This document shows positions 63,437-64,000 of a stretch of DNA of 64,000 nucleotides, piece by piece. A program made the position numbers and the translations under genes. Source of the DNA: JBGZEX01 sp041846495 (lineage in GTDB: Bacteria; Bacteroidota; Bacteroidia; Bacteroidales; Marinifilaceae); NCBI GenBank assembly GCA_041846495.1, contig JBGZEX010000026.1, positions 1 to 64,000 of the forward strand, read 5' to 3'. Below the pieces are notes generated by a model that was not told the DNA's origin, did no database searches, and worked only from the letters and a program-made list of their open reading frames with translations. The number at the start of each line of letters is the position of its first letter. The stretch's first letter is position 1.

Positions 63437-63853
63437 GTGGGCAGAATTTTAGCTATCGATTACGGACGTAAACGCGTAGGCATTGCGGTCACCGACCCGC
63501 TCAAAATAATAGCGACGGGTTTAAAAACCGTAAGAACGCACGAAGTTATGGATTTTTTGACGGAATATACTTCCCGGGAAGAAGTGGAACTCATCGTAAT
63601 CGGACATCCCAAACAAAACGACAATACCGATTCCGAATGTATGGCTTACATACACCCTTTTTTAAGCCGTCTGAAAAAAACATTACCGCATATACCCTAC
63701 CGTTTATACGACGAACGCTATACCTCCCTACTTGCACATCGAGCTCTTATCGAAGCCGACTCCAAACAAAAAACACGCAGGAACAAAGAACTCATCGACA
63801 CCATGAGCGCCACCATTTTATTGGAGTCTTATATGAATTACCGCAAAATTTAA
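63437..63853 (+). CDS. ruvX: Holliday junction resolvase-like protein RuvX (YqgF)
   Basis: This 138-aa RNase H-fold protein has RILAIDYGRKRVGIAVTDP (about 3-21), VIGHPKQND (about 54-62), YDERYTSLLAHRAL (about 90-103) and a late Asp in ELIDTMSATILLESYM (about 117-132). YqgF acts as a nuclease in pre-16S rRNA maturation. It begins with GTG directly after the FtsB-like TAA, so the two are translationally coupled. Confidence 0.93.
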   Translation: MGRILAIDYGRKRVGIAVTDPLKIIATGLKTVRTHEVMDFLTEYTSREEVELIVIGHPKQNDNTDSECMAYIHPFLSRLKKTLPHIPYRLYDERYTSLLAHRALIEADSKQKTRRNKELIDTMSATILLESYMNYRKI

Positions 63854-63862
63854 ACCATAATC

Positions 63863-64000
63863 ATGTTTTTACCTATCTATACTTACGGACACCCCATTCT
63901 AAGAAAAAAATCGACGGATATTTCTCCGGATTATCCGGATTTGGACAATCTCCTCAAGGATATGTGGCAAACGATGGAGACGGCAGACGGAGTAGGTTTG
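63863..64000 (+). CDS. def: Peptide deformylase, 5' part
   Basis: Forty-six codons are in the window, starting MFLPIYTYGHPILRKKS and ending TADGVGL, where the window cuts the first catalytic motif GVGLAAPQ. The enzyme removes the formyl group from new proteins. It starts 9 nt after ruvX stops, as in the usual Bacteroidota ruvX-def order. Confidence 0.92.
   Translation, partial: MFLPIYTYGHPILRKKSTDISPDYPDLDNLLKDMWQTMETADGVGL

Overview
The window comes from a bacterium of the phylum Bacteroidota, most likely order Bacteroidales. The signs are a SusC/SusD pair run by an ECF sigma factor and FecR, a fused FeoA-FeoB, a PorV-like protein beside a peptidase with a type IX secretion (T9SS) C-terminal domain, DUF families confined to this phylum, a tmRNA with a GEANYALAA tag, and promoters of the Bacteroidota form TTTG-N19-21-TAnnTTTG instead of -35/-10 boxes. 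The genus cannot be fixed from this stretch. Genes are tightly packed; several convergent pairs end within about 10 bp of each other or overlap.

Layout. 1-1650: a CRISPR array, a YafQ-type toxin-antitoxin pair, then a second, decaying array with the same repeat. No cas gene lies in the window. 1738-5347: a RecD/Pif1-like helicase, then an uncharacterised membrane-anchored protein, a DUF3822 protein and rsmD. 5452-16148: a leftward iron block. It holds a TonB receptor with its own promoter, then feoAB, a FeoB-associated Cys-rich protein, a second TonB receptor, a DUF4876 lipoprotein and a DUF6850 barrel protein in apparent operon order. The promoters of the first receptor and of feoAB carry the same palindrome (ATCCCC-N6-GGGGAT) fused to the -33 element. 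16394-27077: housekeeping and envelope genes (cdd, glucosaminidase, GT2, acyl-ACP thioesterase, murB, rRNA and L11 methyltransferases, a membrane MutS-like ATPase, nfeD-floA).

27224-33415: a 1,146-codon protein with three CbxX-like AAA+ modules, each lacking one of its catalytic motifs, then a pepE-queC-queD-queE operon for 7-deazaguanine synthesis. 33553-40251: an ECF sigma / FecR / STN-SusC / SusD unit with no glycan enzymes. 40345-46793: trmH, an HU protein, and an operon of a flavoprotein, a secreted subtilase and a PorV-like barrel. 46906-58180: mostly rightward genes (Yip1-like, smpB, a CoA-transferase, dgt, a small barrel, serS, ruvC, a PlsC-type acyltransferase), interrupted by a leftward HAD phosphatase, pyridoxal kinase, tmRNA gene and DUF2891 gene. 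58188-63034: leftward cmk-ispH-pfkA-priA. 63131-64000: an FtsB/DivIC-like gene, ruvX and the start of def.

The least explained parts are the coordinately controlled iron block and the triple AAA+ protein. The split CRISPR array around a toxin-antitoxin module is also notable. Motif positions were read by eye; no similarity search was run, so DUF family names rest on recognition of sequence character and context.
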